This document shows, in pieces, positions 1 to 6,951 of a stretch of DNA of 7,598 nucleotides. A model generated the notes under the pieces. The model was not told the DNA's origin. It saw only the letters and a program-made list of their open reading frames with translations, and made no database searches. How positions within the stretch are numbered: the first letter of the stretch is position 1; each line of letters opens with the position of its first letter. Both the position numbers and the translations under genes were made by a program. Location of the stretch: positions 1 to 7,598 of the forward strand of contig WREB01000046.1 in the NCBI GenBank assembly GCA_009779525.1, in the 5' to 3' direction. This DNA comes from Defluviitaleaceae bacterium (lineage in GTDB: Bacteria; Bacillota_A; Clostridia; Lachnospirales; WQUN01).

Positions 1-2588
1 AGTTTCTTGTCGATTCGGACGAAAACCACTACTTCATCGAGGTAAACCCGCGCATCCAGGTCGAGCACACCGTGACCGAAATGGTGACGGGCATCGACAT
101 CGTGCAGTCCCAGATACTCGTCGCCGAAGGCTTCGCGCTCGACTCGCCCGAGATCGGGATCGCGTCGCAGGGCGACATAAGCTGCTCGGGCTATTCGATA
201 CAGGCGCGGGTGACGACGGAGGATCCGTCGAACCAGTTCACGCCGGACGCCGGGCGCATCAACGTCTACCGCTCGGGCTCGGGCTTCGGGATCAGGCTCG
301 ACGGCGGCAACGCGGCGGCCGGTTCGATCGTGCTTCCGTTTTACGACTCGCTCTTAGTCAAGGTCATCTCGCACGACAGGAGCTTCGCCGGGGCCCTAAG
401 GAAGCTTAAAAGGTCGCTTCGGGAGCTTCGGGTGCGCGGCGTGCATACAAACGTCCCGTTTTTATTAAACGTGCTCAACCATCAGGCGTTTATCGAGGGG
501 AAATGCTCGACAAACTTCATCGCGGGCACGCCGGGCCTCTTCAACATAACGCACAGCCAAGACCGCGCCACGAAGCTGATGGAGTTCATCGGCAACGTGA
601 TCGTAAACGGCGCGAAGGACAAAAAAGCCTACGCCGAAGCGAAGACGCCGAGGTTTGAAGCAAGCCCAATTGAGCCGGGCGCGAAGGGCAAATTTTTAAA
701 ACTAGGTCCCGCCGGGTTTTGCGAATACATAAGAGAATCAAAAAAACTATTCATAACCGACACCACGATGCGCGACGCCCACCAGTCGCTTATCGCGACA
801 AGGATGCGCACGCACGACCTTGTCGCCGCGGCGCCCGCGACGAACGAACTGTTAAAGCGCGGCTTTTCGGCGGAGGCGTGGGGGGGCGCTACGTTCGACG
901 TCGCCTACCGCTTCTTAAAGGAATCGCCGTGGTGGCGGCTCGAAACCCTGTCCGAGCTGATGCCCGACACATTGATCCAGATGCTCCTTCGCGCCTCGAA
1001 CGCCGTCGGCTACAAAAACGTCCCCGACAACGTGATAAAGGGCTTCATCAAGGTTTCGGCGGACGTCGGAGTGGACGTCTTCCGCATATTCGACAGCCTC
1101 AACTGGATCGAGAACATGAAGCTCCCGATAGAGGAGGCGCTTATGACCGGCAAGATCGTGCAGGGGGCGATCTGCTACACAGGCGACCTGCTTGACCCTA
1201 ACGAGACAAAATACACGTTAGACTATTACGTCGCCAAGGCGCGAGAGATAGAGGCGCAGGGCGCGCACATCTTCGCGATCAAGGACATGGCGGGGCTGCT
1301 CAAGCCGTACGCGGCGAAGGCGCTGGTCGCGGCGCTTCGCGAAAGCGTAAAAATCCCGGTCTGCCTGCACACCCACGACACGACCGGAAACGGCGTCGCG
1401 GCGGTGCTTATGGCGGCCGAGGCGGGATTAGACATCGCGGACGCCGCGCTCGAGTCGATGAGCGGGCTGACCAGCCAGCCTTCGCTTAACTCAATCGCCG
1501 AGGCGCTGCGCAACACCCCGCGCGAAACGGGAATCGACAACTCGCTGGCACACAGGCTCAGCGCGTACTACGCCGGAATGCGCGAGGTCTACTCGGAGTT
1601 CGAGTCGCAGATGAAAACGCCGAACACCGAAATATACCGTTGCGAGATACCGGGCGGGCAGTATTCCAATTTGCTAGCGCAGGTAAGGGACATGGGCGCC
1701 GCGGAGGATTTTGACGCGATAAAAGAATTGTACAGGCAGGCTAACGCGCTCCTCGGCAACATTGTCAAGGTCACGCCAAGCTCCAAGGTCGTGGGCGACA
1801 TGTCGATCTTCATGCATAAAAATAAATTAAACGGCGACAACATCTTGGAAGAAGGAAAAAACCTATCGTGGCCGGACTCTGTCGTCGATTATTTCTCGGG
1901 AATGATCGGCCAACCCGACGGGGGCTTCCCGAAGGAGCTGCAGTCGATCGTGCTTAAGGGCGCAAGTAGTGTCTCTGGCCGGCCGGGCGCGAAGCTTCCC
2001 GACGAGGACTTCGACGAGATTGCCCGCGTGGTCGCGGAAAAATACAAGGTGTTCAACAGCGAGCGCAACATGATTAGCTACGCGATGTATCCGAAAGTCT
2101 ACGACGAGTACATACAGCACAGCCAGCTCTACCACGACGTCTCAAAGCTGCCGTCGCACATCTTCTTCCACGGGATGCGCAAGGGCGAGGAGACGGAAGT
2201 CGAGATCGACCGCGGCAAAAACATTATAATCAAGTACCTGGGCATGTCGGAGGCGAACGAGCGCGGAATGAGGTCGCTTTCGTTCGAGCTTAACGGCTCG
2301 GCGCGCGAGGTCGAGATCGCCGACCGCTCGACCGGCGAGCGCATCAAGCCGAAGGCTAAGGCCGACAGAAACGACCCGAAGCAGATCGGCGCGCCGATCC
2401 CGGGGCTTCTCGGACGCGTCTTCGCCGAAGAGGGCAAGTCCGTCGCGGCGAACGAACCGCTGTTTTCGATCGAGGCGATGAAGATGGAGACCGTCGTGCT
2501 GGCCCCGATCGGCGGGATAATCGAAAAAGTCTACGCTGAGGAAGGCACTTCGGTCGGCCAGGGCGAGCTGCTCGCGAGGTTTGCATAA
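1..2588 (+). CDS. pyc: Pyruvate carboxylase, single-chain, 5'-truncated by window edge
   Basis: Biotin-dependent cytosolic enzyme that carboxylates pyruvate to oxaloacetate with bicarbonate and ATP (anaplerosis, gluconeogenesis). The frame is open from base 3; about 861 residues are visible and by family length (~1150) roughly 285 are missing. In order: the end of the biotin carboxylase domain, with EVNPRIQVEHT at bases 39-71 carrying the conserved Arg and Glu, then its C-terminal lobe (GFGIRLDGG); the carboxyltransferase TIM barrel starting at DTTMRDAHQS (759-788), with the Lys of AIKDMAG (codon 1281) that is carboxylated in the family, the metal-binding HTH (1368-1376), and the catalytic Thr of KVTPSSK (codon 1773); and the C-terminal carrier domain with EAMKMET, biotinyl Lys at 2481-2483. 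The HTH and AIKDMAG residues separate it from carboxylases without this barrel. Fusion of both halves in one chain excludes the split PycA/PycB form. Oxaloacetate decarboxylase alpha lacks the biotin carboxylase part. No frameshift or lost key residue seen. A biotin ligase lies convergently downstream. Confidence 0.97.
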   Translation, partial: FLVDSDENHYFIEVNPRIQVEHTVTEMVTGIDIVQSQILVAEGFALDSPEIGIASQGDISCSGYSIQARVTTEDPSNQFTPDAGRINVYRSGSGFGIRLDGGNAAAGSIVLPFYDSLLVKVISHDRSFAGALRKLKRSLRELRVRGVHTNVPFLLNVLNHQAFIEGKCSTNFIAGTPGLFNITHSQDRATKLMEFIGNVIVNGAKDKKAYAEAKTPRFEASPIEPGAKGKFLKLGPAGFCEYIRESKKLFITDTTMRDAHQSLIATRMRTHDLVAAAPATNELLKRGFSAEAWGGATFDVAYRFLKESPWWRLETLSELMPDTLIQMLLRASNAVGYKNVPDNVIKGFIKVSADVGVDVFRIFDSLNWIENMKLPIEEALMTGKIVQGAICYTGDLLDPNETKYTLDYYVAKAREIEAQGAHIFAIKDMAGLLKPYAAKALVAALRESVKIPVCLHTHDTTGNGVAAVLMAAEAGLDIADAALESMSGLTSQPSLNSIAEALRNTPRETGIDNSLAHRLSAYYAGMREVYSEFESQMKTPNTEIYRCEIPGGQYSNLLAQVRDMGAAEDFDAIKELYRQANALLGNIVKVTPSSKVVGDMSIFMHKNKLNGDNILEEGKNLSWPDSVVDYFSGMIGQPDGGFPKELQSIVLKGASSVSGRPGAKLPDEDFDEIARVVAEKYKVFNSERNMISYAMYPKVYDEYIQHSQLYHDVSKLPSHIFFHGMRKGEETEVEIDRGKNIIIKYLGMSEANERGMRSLSFELNGSAREVEIADRSTGERIKPKAKADRNDPKQIGAPIPGLLGRVFAEEGKSVAANEPLFSIEAMKMETVVLAPIGGIIEKVYAEEGTSVGQGELLARFA

Positions 2589-2601
2589 AAAAAGCGGCCC
2601 G

Positions 2602-2630
2602 CGTAAAACCGTTTAGACGGTTACGTTTTT
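2602..2630 (+). terminator. Rho-independent terminator after pyruvate carboxylase
   Basis: An inverted repeat 13 bases after the carboxylase stop: CGT, a two-base AA bulge, AACCGT, a TTAG loop, ACGGTT, ACG, then five T. That gives nine base pairs interrupted by the bulge and a T-run directly at the stem base, as expected for intrinsic termination on the plus strand. Read on the minus strand, the same hairpin is followed by eight GC-rich bases and then seven T (complement of 2587-2593), so it might also stop, less efficiently, the convergent birA transcript. The minus-strand role is inference. Confidence 0.72.
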
Positions 2631-2667
2631 AACGTATGTTAATAACGTGTTGGTCATGCGACTCGCG

Positions 2668-3387
2668 TCAAAGCGTTCTAACGGTCACGTCGCCGTAATC
2701 TAAAAGCTCGATTTGGCCGTCTTCAATCGCGACTTCAAGCCGACCGTCGTCCTTGACGTCCAGCGCTTCCGCGAAAAAGATGCGGCTCCCCTGCCTGACG
2801 GAAATCCGTCGGCCAAGCATAGGGAGCCTTTTTCTATATTTTGCGATGATCTCCGCGTTTTGTTCCAATTCTTGCGCAAGCGTCAGCGAGACGATTTCTG
2901 TGGCGAGCCGGTCGCGGACATCAGGCGGCGGCGCGCAGCCGTACAGCGAGCCGGCGGTCTCGCGGATCTCGTCCGGAAAGTCGGCTTTGCCCGCGCACAA
3001 ATTGATCCCGACGCCGAGGATAACGTAACTGCCCGCCGATTCGGCGAGTATCCCCCCGATTTTTTTCCCGTCGAGCATAATGTCGTTGACCCATTTGACG
3101 CTTGGAGATTTATTGCAAACGCGCTCTATCGCCTCGCAGGCCGCGACCGCCGCGCGAAGCGTCGCGGCCGACAGTTCGTGCGGAAGTCTTTCTTTGCGAA
3201 GCGCGACGCTCATGTACAGGCCCCCGGGGGGCGAAAAAAACGTCCTGCCGGCCCTACCGCGCCCCTCGGTCTGCGAGTCGGCGACGACCGCCGTCCCGTG
3301 CGGCGCCCCGTTTTGGGCGAGCCCCCTCATGACGGCGTTTGTCGAGCCGGCTTCGGGCAAAAAAATTAATTGGGGGCCTATGGTCAA
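2668..3387 (-). CDS. birA: Biotin--[protein] ligase, catalytic-type BirA without HTH domain
   Basis: Activates biotin with ATP to biotinyl-5'-AMP and transfers it to the carrier-domain lysine of biotin enzymes; cytosolic. The 239-residue product starts directly with the catalytic domain: STN near residues 15-17, EGRGRAGR (41-48, the biotinyl-AMP binding loop), FFSPPGGLYMS, KWVND (98-102), GKKIGGIL (107-114, with the conserved lysine), GVGIN (125-129), and a small C-terminal domain ending YGDVTVR. There is no N-terminal winged helix, so it is a monofunctional ligase and not the biotin-operon repressor. KWVND replaces the usual KWPND. The start is TTG (complement of 3385-3387), overlapping the upstream sulfatase stop as TTGA; a purine-rich AAGGCGGGG lies just upstream and no in-frame ATG is near. 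The adjacent convergent pyruvate carboxylase is its obvious substrate. It is probably co-transcribed with the sulfatase from the promoter near 4880-4906. Confidence 0.95.
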   Translation of the reverse strand: MTIGPQLIFLPEAGSTNAVMRGLAQNGAPHGTAVVADSQTEGRGRAGRTFFSPPGGLYMSVALRKERLPHELSAATLRAAVAACEAIERVCNKSPSVKWVNDIMLDGKKIGGILAESAGSYVILGVGINLCAGKADFPDEIRETAGSLYGCAPPPDVRDRLATEIVSLTLAQELEQNAEIIAKYRKRLPMLGRRISVRQGSRIFFAEALDVKDDGRLEVAIEDGQIELLDYGDVTVRTL

Positions 3388-4850
3388 CGCCCCGCCTTAT
3401 ATTTTTGCGCGAGAGCGCGCGCCGCCTCGCCGCGCCCGCTTTCCTCAAGCCGCTTTACGTAGCCGTCGAGGCCGCCGTCGTGCGCGTGCAGCGGGCCGCC
3501 TTCGTTCATAACCGTCCACATCGGGTCGGTCGCGCTTATTCCGACGTTTTTTTTGAGCATTTTTTCCTGCCAGTCCAGTATGATTTTCGCGCCCTCGGCG
3601 CAGACGTCGGGCCGCTCGCCTTTCAAGTCGAAACGTTCGTGGGGGTCGTTTGTAATGTCAAAGAGCATTTCATCGTCGAGAAGCCTGAAGCCGTCGCGAA
3701 GCGTCCGAACGTAAAGCCAGTCGCCGAAGCGCGCGCTGCGCTGGCAGACGTGCGCCTGCTGCGAAAGCACGACCGCCCTTCGGCCCGGCCCTGCGTTTTT
3801 CCCGTTAATGATTCCGGCGAAACTTTCGCCGTCCCAATTCGAATACGCCCGCCGTCCCAAAAGCTCCGCAGCGGTCGGCGCGAAATCGATGTTAAGGCGC
3901 AGGCCGGAATCGCGGCCGCAATCTCCGCCCGGCCACTTGATTATCATCGGTATCCGGCAAGTGATCTCGTCGGCGGTGCCGTGTTCGGCGTAGATGCCTT
4001 GCTCGCCCATGTTTTCGCCGTGGTCGGAGGTGATGATTATCGCGGTGTCTTCGTACGCGCCCCGCGCTTTAAGCGCCCCGATCACTTGGCCGATCAGGTA
4101 ATCGGCGTAGCGGACGCCCGTATCGTAACCGTCGAACAGTTCGCGAAGCTTCCCGTATTCGGTGATCTGACCCGGGTACCTCGGGTAATTTGGGTCGAAA
4201 TGGTCGCTTAGGCCCGCGAGATCAAGCAGGCTGTGCGGCCCCGCCTTTCGCAGATGCTCCGCGAAGATTTCCTCGGTTATCCAAGTCTCAAACGGCGCGT
4301 TTTTAAACGGGTCGCCGAACGACTCCGGAGCGCGGTACGGCGTGTGCGGGTCCCAGATATGCAGGTGCAAAAACCAGTCGGTGGCGTTTTTATTTTTATC
4401 CAGCCAGTCGAGCGCGACGGGGATGACTTCCTCGCCCGATTCCATCCCGCCGCCGCCGACGTTGTAGGTCTCGTTGAAGCCGGCGTTCCACCACCAGGCC
4501 GAATGGCGCTCGGCGAACGTGCTGATGGAAGCCGTCTTCATACCCGCGTTCCTGAAAATGTTTATGAGATTTTCGTGGTCGCCGGTGTCGCTAAACGACC
4601 TGCGTCTTCCCGCCGGCCGCTTGTCGGCGGCCGTTCCGCCGTGCCCGACAATCCCGCTCCTTATCCCGTACATTCCGGTCAGAAGCGCCGCGCGCGAAGG
4701 CAGGCAAGGAGCGTCGGGGCAGTAGTACCTGTCGAAGACTAAAGCCTCCGACGCGATTTCGTCGATGTTCGGGGTCGTGTCCCTGTAATAGCCGTAGCAG
4801 CCCATGTGGTCGGGCCGGAGCGTGTCGATGTCGATGAAAAGTATCCGCAT
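3384..4850 (-). CDS. Type I (formylglycine) sulfatase, cytosolic
   Basis: Hydrolyses a sulfate ester, or possibly a phosphonate/phosphate ester, of unknown substrate. The 488-residue protein has the full sulfatase layout: FIDIDTLRPDH (residues 5-15, metal-binding aspartates), the signature CLPSRAALLTG with Cys49 in C-x-P-S-R (the Cys converted to formylglycine), HLHIWDPHTPY (162-172), SDHGENMGEQG (275-285, metal-binding Asp and active-site region) followed by EHGT, and a C-terminal FDITNDPHERFDL typical of the family. There is no signal peptide or membrane segment, so it should act inside the cell on an imported or internal substrate. The ATG at 4850 has a GGAGG six bases upstream and a promoter about 28 bases upstream. 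Its stop overlaps the birA start by four bases. No formylglycine-generating enzyme or anaerobic sulfatase-maturase is visible here. Choline-sulfatase, sugar-sulfatase and phosphonate monoester hydrolase roles cannot be told apart from sequence alone. Confidence 0.93.
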   Translation of the reverse strand: MRILFIDIDTLRPDHMGCYGYYRDTTPNIDEIASEALVFDRYYCPDAPCLPSRAALLTGMYGIRSGIVGHGGTAADKRPAGRRRSFSDTGDHENLINIFRNAGMKTASISTFAERHSAWWWNAGFNETYNVGGGGMESGEEVIPVALDWLDKNKNATDWFLHLHIWDPHTPYRAPESFGDPFKNAPFETWITEEIFAEHLRKAGPHSLLDLAGLSDHFDPNYPRYPGQITEYGKLRELFDGYDTGVRYADYLIGQVIGALKARGAYEDTAIIITSDHGENMGEQGIYAEHGTADEITCRIPMIIKWPGGDCGRDSGLRLNIDFAPTAAELLGRRAYSNWDGESFAGIINGKNAGPGRRAVVLSQQAHVCQRSARFGDWLYVRTLRDGFRLLDDEMLFDITNDPHERFDLKGERPDVCAEGAKIILDWQEKMLKKNVGISATDPMWTVMNEGGPLHAHDGGLDGYVKRLEESGRGEAARALAQKYKAGR

Positions 4851-4877
4851 GCATTGCCTCCGCCGGAGTTTTCGTTA

Positions 4878-4906
4878 AATATAATCCATGCGCCGCGCGC
4901 GCACAA
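4878..4906 (-). promoter_or_regulatory. Sigma70-type promoter for the sulfatase-birA unit
   Basis: On the minus strand TTGTGC (complement of 4901-4906) is followed after exactly 17 bases by TATATT (complement of 4878-4883). The -10 box matches TATAAT at five of six positions, the -35 at three of six. Transcription would start near 4871, leaving a leader of about 20 bases that holds the GGAGG of the sulfatase. Its position directly between the dispersed repeat and the gene supports it. No operator is identified. Confidence 0.6.
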
Positions 4907-4953
4907 CGGGGATTGCGGGTCAAGCCCGCAATGGCGGAAGGCTAACCCGCAAT
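4907..4953. repeat. Short palindromic dispersed-type repeat (HCGLDPQS family)
   Basis: A perfect inverted repeat, ATTGCGGG - TCAAG - CCCGCAAT, occupies 4912-4932 (8-bp arms, 5-base loop). A second copy of the arm, CCCGCAAT, follows at 4946-4953, exactly 21 bases after the one at 4925-4932, giving an imperfect 21-base tandem. On the minus strand the element reads, if translated, as HCGLAFR then HCGLDPQSP, a pseudo-peptide I recognise from dispersed intergenic repeats that are often mis-annotated as protein ends in many bacteria. It sits a few bases upstream of the sulfatase -35 box. Whether it is repeated elsewhere in this genome cannot be seen from one window. Confidence 0.6.
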
Positions 4954-4991
4954 GAAACCGAATCATGTCCGCAGTGGCCTGGCCTTGCGAT

Positions 4992-5020
4992 TTGTATTTG
5001 GATTTTCGTTGTGTTAATTT
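4992..5020 (+). promoter_or_regulatory. Possible promoter for the radical SAM/DUF2344 unit
   Basis: The stretch 4985-5040 is markedly more AT-rich than the flanking DNA. Within it TTGTAT (4992-4997), a 17-base spacer and TAATTT (5015-5020) preceded by TG at 5012-5013 could form an extended -10 promoter. Both hexamers match consensus at only three of six positions. A rival reading is TTGGAT (4998-5003), 17 bases, TATGGG (5021-5026). Either would give a leader of roughly 70-80 bases before the chosen TTG start. Confidence 0.33.
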
Positions 5021-5041
5021 TATGGGACCATTTTTTCGTAT

Positions 5042-5063
5042 GGCGGATTTTACAAGGTCCGCC
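5042..5063 (+). promoter_or_regulatory. Leader hairpin before the radical SAM gene
   Basis: GGCGGA (5042-5047) and TCCGCC (5058-5063) are exact complements around a 10-base loop. An alternative stem pairs GGACC (5025-5029) with GGTCC (5056-5060); the two stems share bases and exclude each other. The hairpin lies in the presumed leader about 40 bases before the TTG start. It has no T-run, so it is not a classical terminator. No known riboswitch was recognised. Confidence 0.3.
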
Positions 5064-5103
5064 TCTATCGCAAATGCAAACCGCGTCGAGGGAGGGAGCC
5101 GGC

Positions 5104-6951
5104 TTGCGCTTGGACGACGGGCTTCTGCTTGAGGCGAAGGGCCCCGGCCGGTACGCGGGCGGCGAGTACGGCGCCGTTAAAAAAGACCCGCGCGGCGCCT
5201 TGATCCGTTTCGCTTACTGCTTTCCCGACGCCTACGAAGTCGGGATGAGCAACCTCGGCCTTCAGATTTTATATTCGTTCATAAACCGGCGCCCTGACTG
5301 CTATTGCGAGCGAGCCTTCATGCCGCTTCCGGATTTTTCAAGCTTGCTACGGGAGCGCGGCGTCCCGCTTTACGCGCTCGAATCCAAGGACGCGCTGGCG
5401 TCGTTCGACATCATGGGTTTTTCGCTGCAGTACGAATTAAACTACACGAACGCGCTCGCGATGCTTGACCTCGCGGGGCTTCCGCTTAAGTCGCGCGAGC
5501 GCGGCGAAAGTTTTCCGGTCGTTTGCGCAGGCGGCCCGTGCGCGCTTAACCCCGAGCCGATGGCGCCCTTCTTCGACTTTTTTTACATCGGCGAAGGCGA
5601 GGCCGCGCTCGACGAAGTACTGGACCTCTTCGCGTCAAACAAGCGACGCGGCGGAAGCAAGGCGAGTTTTTTGGAATCGATCGCGGGCGTCGCCGGAATT
5701 TACGTCCCCGCGTTCTACGACGCGGCCTACGCGGAGGGCGGCGAGCTTCTGTCGTTTGCGACGAACCGGACATTCGCGCCCGCAAGGGTTGTGAAAGCCG
5801 CGGTCGCGGACCTTGACGATACTTTTTACCCCGAAACTTTCGTCGTTTCGTCGGTCGAGGCGGTGCACGACCGCGCGATGGTCGAGATATTTCGCGGCTG
5901 TTCGCGGGGGTGCCGATTCTGCCAGGCGGGCTACGCCTACCGGCCGGTTCGCGAGCGCTCCGCCGAAAAAGTAATCGAGTGCGCCAAAAAAATAGTGGAT
6001 TCGACCGGCCACGAGGAGGTTTCCCTCGTTTCGCTCGCTTCGTGCGACCATTCCGGATTTGAAAAAATCGTGGACGGGCTGCTGGCGCAGTTCGGGGGTC
6101 GGCGCGTCAACTTATCGCTCCCGTCGCTTCGCGTCGACAACGTATCGCTCTCCGTTTTGCAAAAGACAGGCGAGGTCCGTAAGTCGTCGCTTACGTTCGC
6201 GCCGGAGGCGGGAAGCCAGAGGCTTCGCGACTGCGTCAACAAAAACGTGACGGAGGAAGAGATACTCGGCGGCTGCGGCAGCGCGTTCGAGGCGGGGTTC
6301 GACCGTGTCAAGCTCTACTTCATGACGGGGCTTCCGACCGAAGACGAAAGCGACCTGCTACAGATCGCCCGCCTGTCCGAGCGGATCGTAGACAAATATT
6401 ACGAGCTTCCGTACGAAAAACGCTCGAGGCCGCCAAGCGTGAGCGTCAGTTCGTCCTGCTTCGTCCCGAAGCCGTTCACCCCGTTCCAGTGGGCGCCGCA
6501 GGACGATCCCGAAACCTACCTCGCGAAGCAAAAAACGGTGAAGGGCTCAATTAAAAAAAAGCGAGTGGCCTACCGCTACCACGACGCCTATTCCGCGGCG
6601 GTCGAGGGCGCGCTCTCGCGCGGGGGGCGGCCCGTCGCCCGGGCGATCGAACTCGCGTATAAAAACGGCGCGTCGTTCGACGGTTGGACCGAGCATTTCA
6701 AATACGATATTTGGGAAAAGGCGTTTGGCGAAGCGGGGCTCGACCTGATCGATTCAAATTCGCGCGGGCGGGGCTTGGACGAGCCGCTGCCCTGGGACTT
6801 CATCGACGCGGGCGTCTCGAAGGATTTTTTGCGCGGCGAGTATTCGCGGGCGATAAACAGCGAAACGACGCCGGGCTGCATGACGCGGTGCGCCCGCTGC
6901 GGGCTGGAGGGGACGGCCTGCCTGGGCCGAAGCGATGGCGGAGGTAAATAA
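5104..6951 (+). CDS. B12-binding-domain radical SAM protein, TIGR03960-like
   Basis: A cytosolic iron-sulfur enzyme of the radical SAM superfamily; substrate and reaction are not established to my knowledge. With the TTG at 5104 it has 615 residues. The N-terminal part is the family's B12-binding-like domain: FPDAYEVGMS (40-49), GFSLQYELNYTN (105-116), GGPCALNPEP (143-152) and IGEGE (162-166). The radical SAM barrel carries RGCSRGCRFC with Cys266, 270 and 273 (CX3CX2C, ligands of the 4Fe-4S cluster that cleaves SAM). The tail has Cys592, 596, 599 and 606, a second cysteine cluster. I chose TTG 5104 because GGAGGG lies seven bases upstream and the protein then begins about 13 residues before GPGRY, as relatives do. 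ATG 5074 has no good ribosome site; the open frame back to 4888 would add a spurious hydrophobic stretch encoded by AT-rich promoter DNA. The next gene starts inside its last codons. Confidence 0.9.
   Translation: MRLDDGLLLEAKGPGRYAGGEYGAVKKDPRGALIRFAYCFPDAYEVGMSNLGLQILYSFINRRPDCYCERAFMPLPDFSSLLRERGVPLYALESKDALASFDIMGFSLQYELNYTNALAMLDLAGLPLKSRERGESFPVVCAGGPCALNPEPMAPFFDFFYIGEGEAALDEVLDLFASNKRRGGSKASFLESIAGVAGIYVPAFYDAAYAEGGELLSFATNRTFAPARVVKAAVADLDDTFYPETFVVSSVEAVHDRAMVEIFRGCSRGCRFCQAGYAYRPVRERSAEKVIECAKKIVDSTGHEEVSLVSLASCDHSGFEKIVDGLLAQFGGRRVNLSLPSLRVDNVSLSVLQKTGEVRKSSLTFAPEAGSQRLRDCVNKNVTEEEILGGCGSAFEAGFDRVKLYFMTGLPTEDESDLLQIARLSERIVDKYYELPYEKRSRPPSVSVSSSCFVPKPFTPFQWAPQDDPETYLAKQKTVKGSIKKKRVAYRYHDAYSAAVEGALSRGGRPVARAIELAYKNGASFDGWTEHFKYDIWEKAFGEAGLDLIDSNSRGRGLDEPLPWDFIDAGVSKDFLRGEYSRAINSETTPGCMTRCARCGLEGTACLGRSDGGGK

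Noticed and set aside
719..1195. 158-residue frame inside pyruvate carboxylase
   Set aside because: Out-of-frame, arginine-rich shadow of the conserved carboxyltransferase domain.
2713..3369. 218-residue plus-strand open frame antisense to birA
   Set aside because: Shadow of the birA coding strand; no domain signal, and the opposite strand has every biotin-ligase motif.
2668..3387. BirA as a biotin-operon repressor with operator sites here
   Set aside because: The protein begins directly with the catalytic domain and has no winged-helix DNA-binding part; no operator-like long palindrome was seen by eye.
3339..4211. 290-residue plus-strand open frame antisense to the sulfatase
   Set aside because: It lies wholly opposite a clear sulfatase and birA overlap, has arginine/alanine-rich low-complexity sequence typical of GC-rich antisense frames and no recognisable motif.
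4739..4966. Minus-strand frame encoding HCGLDPQSP
   Set aside because: The peptide comes from the palindromic repeat read through, then runs out of frame into the sulfatase 5' end. It is a repeat signature, not a gene.
4978..5049. Hydrophobic segment as an N-terminal membrane anchor of the radical SAM protein
   Set aside because: It is encoded by AT-rich intergenic DNA, precedes the best ribosome site, and the family is soluble and starts near GPGRY.
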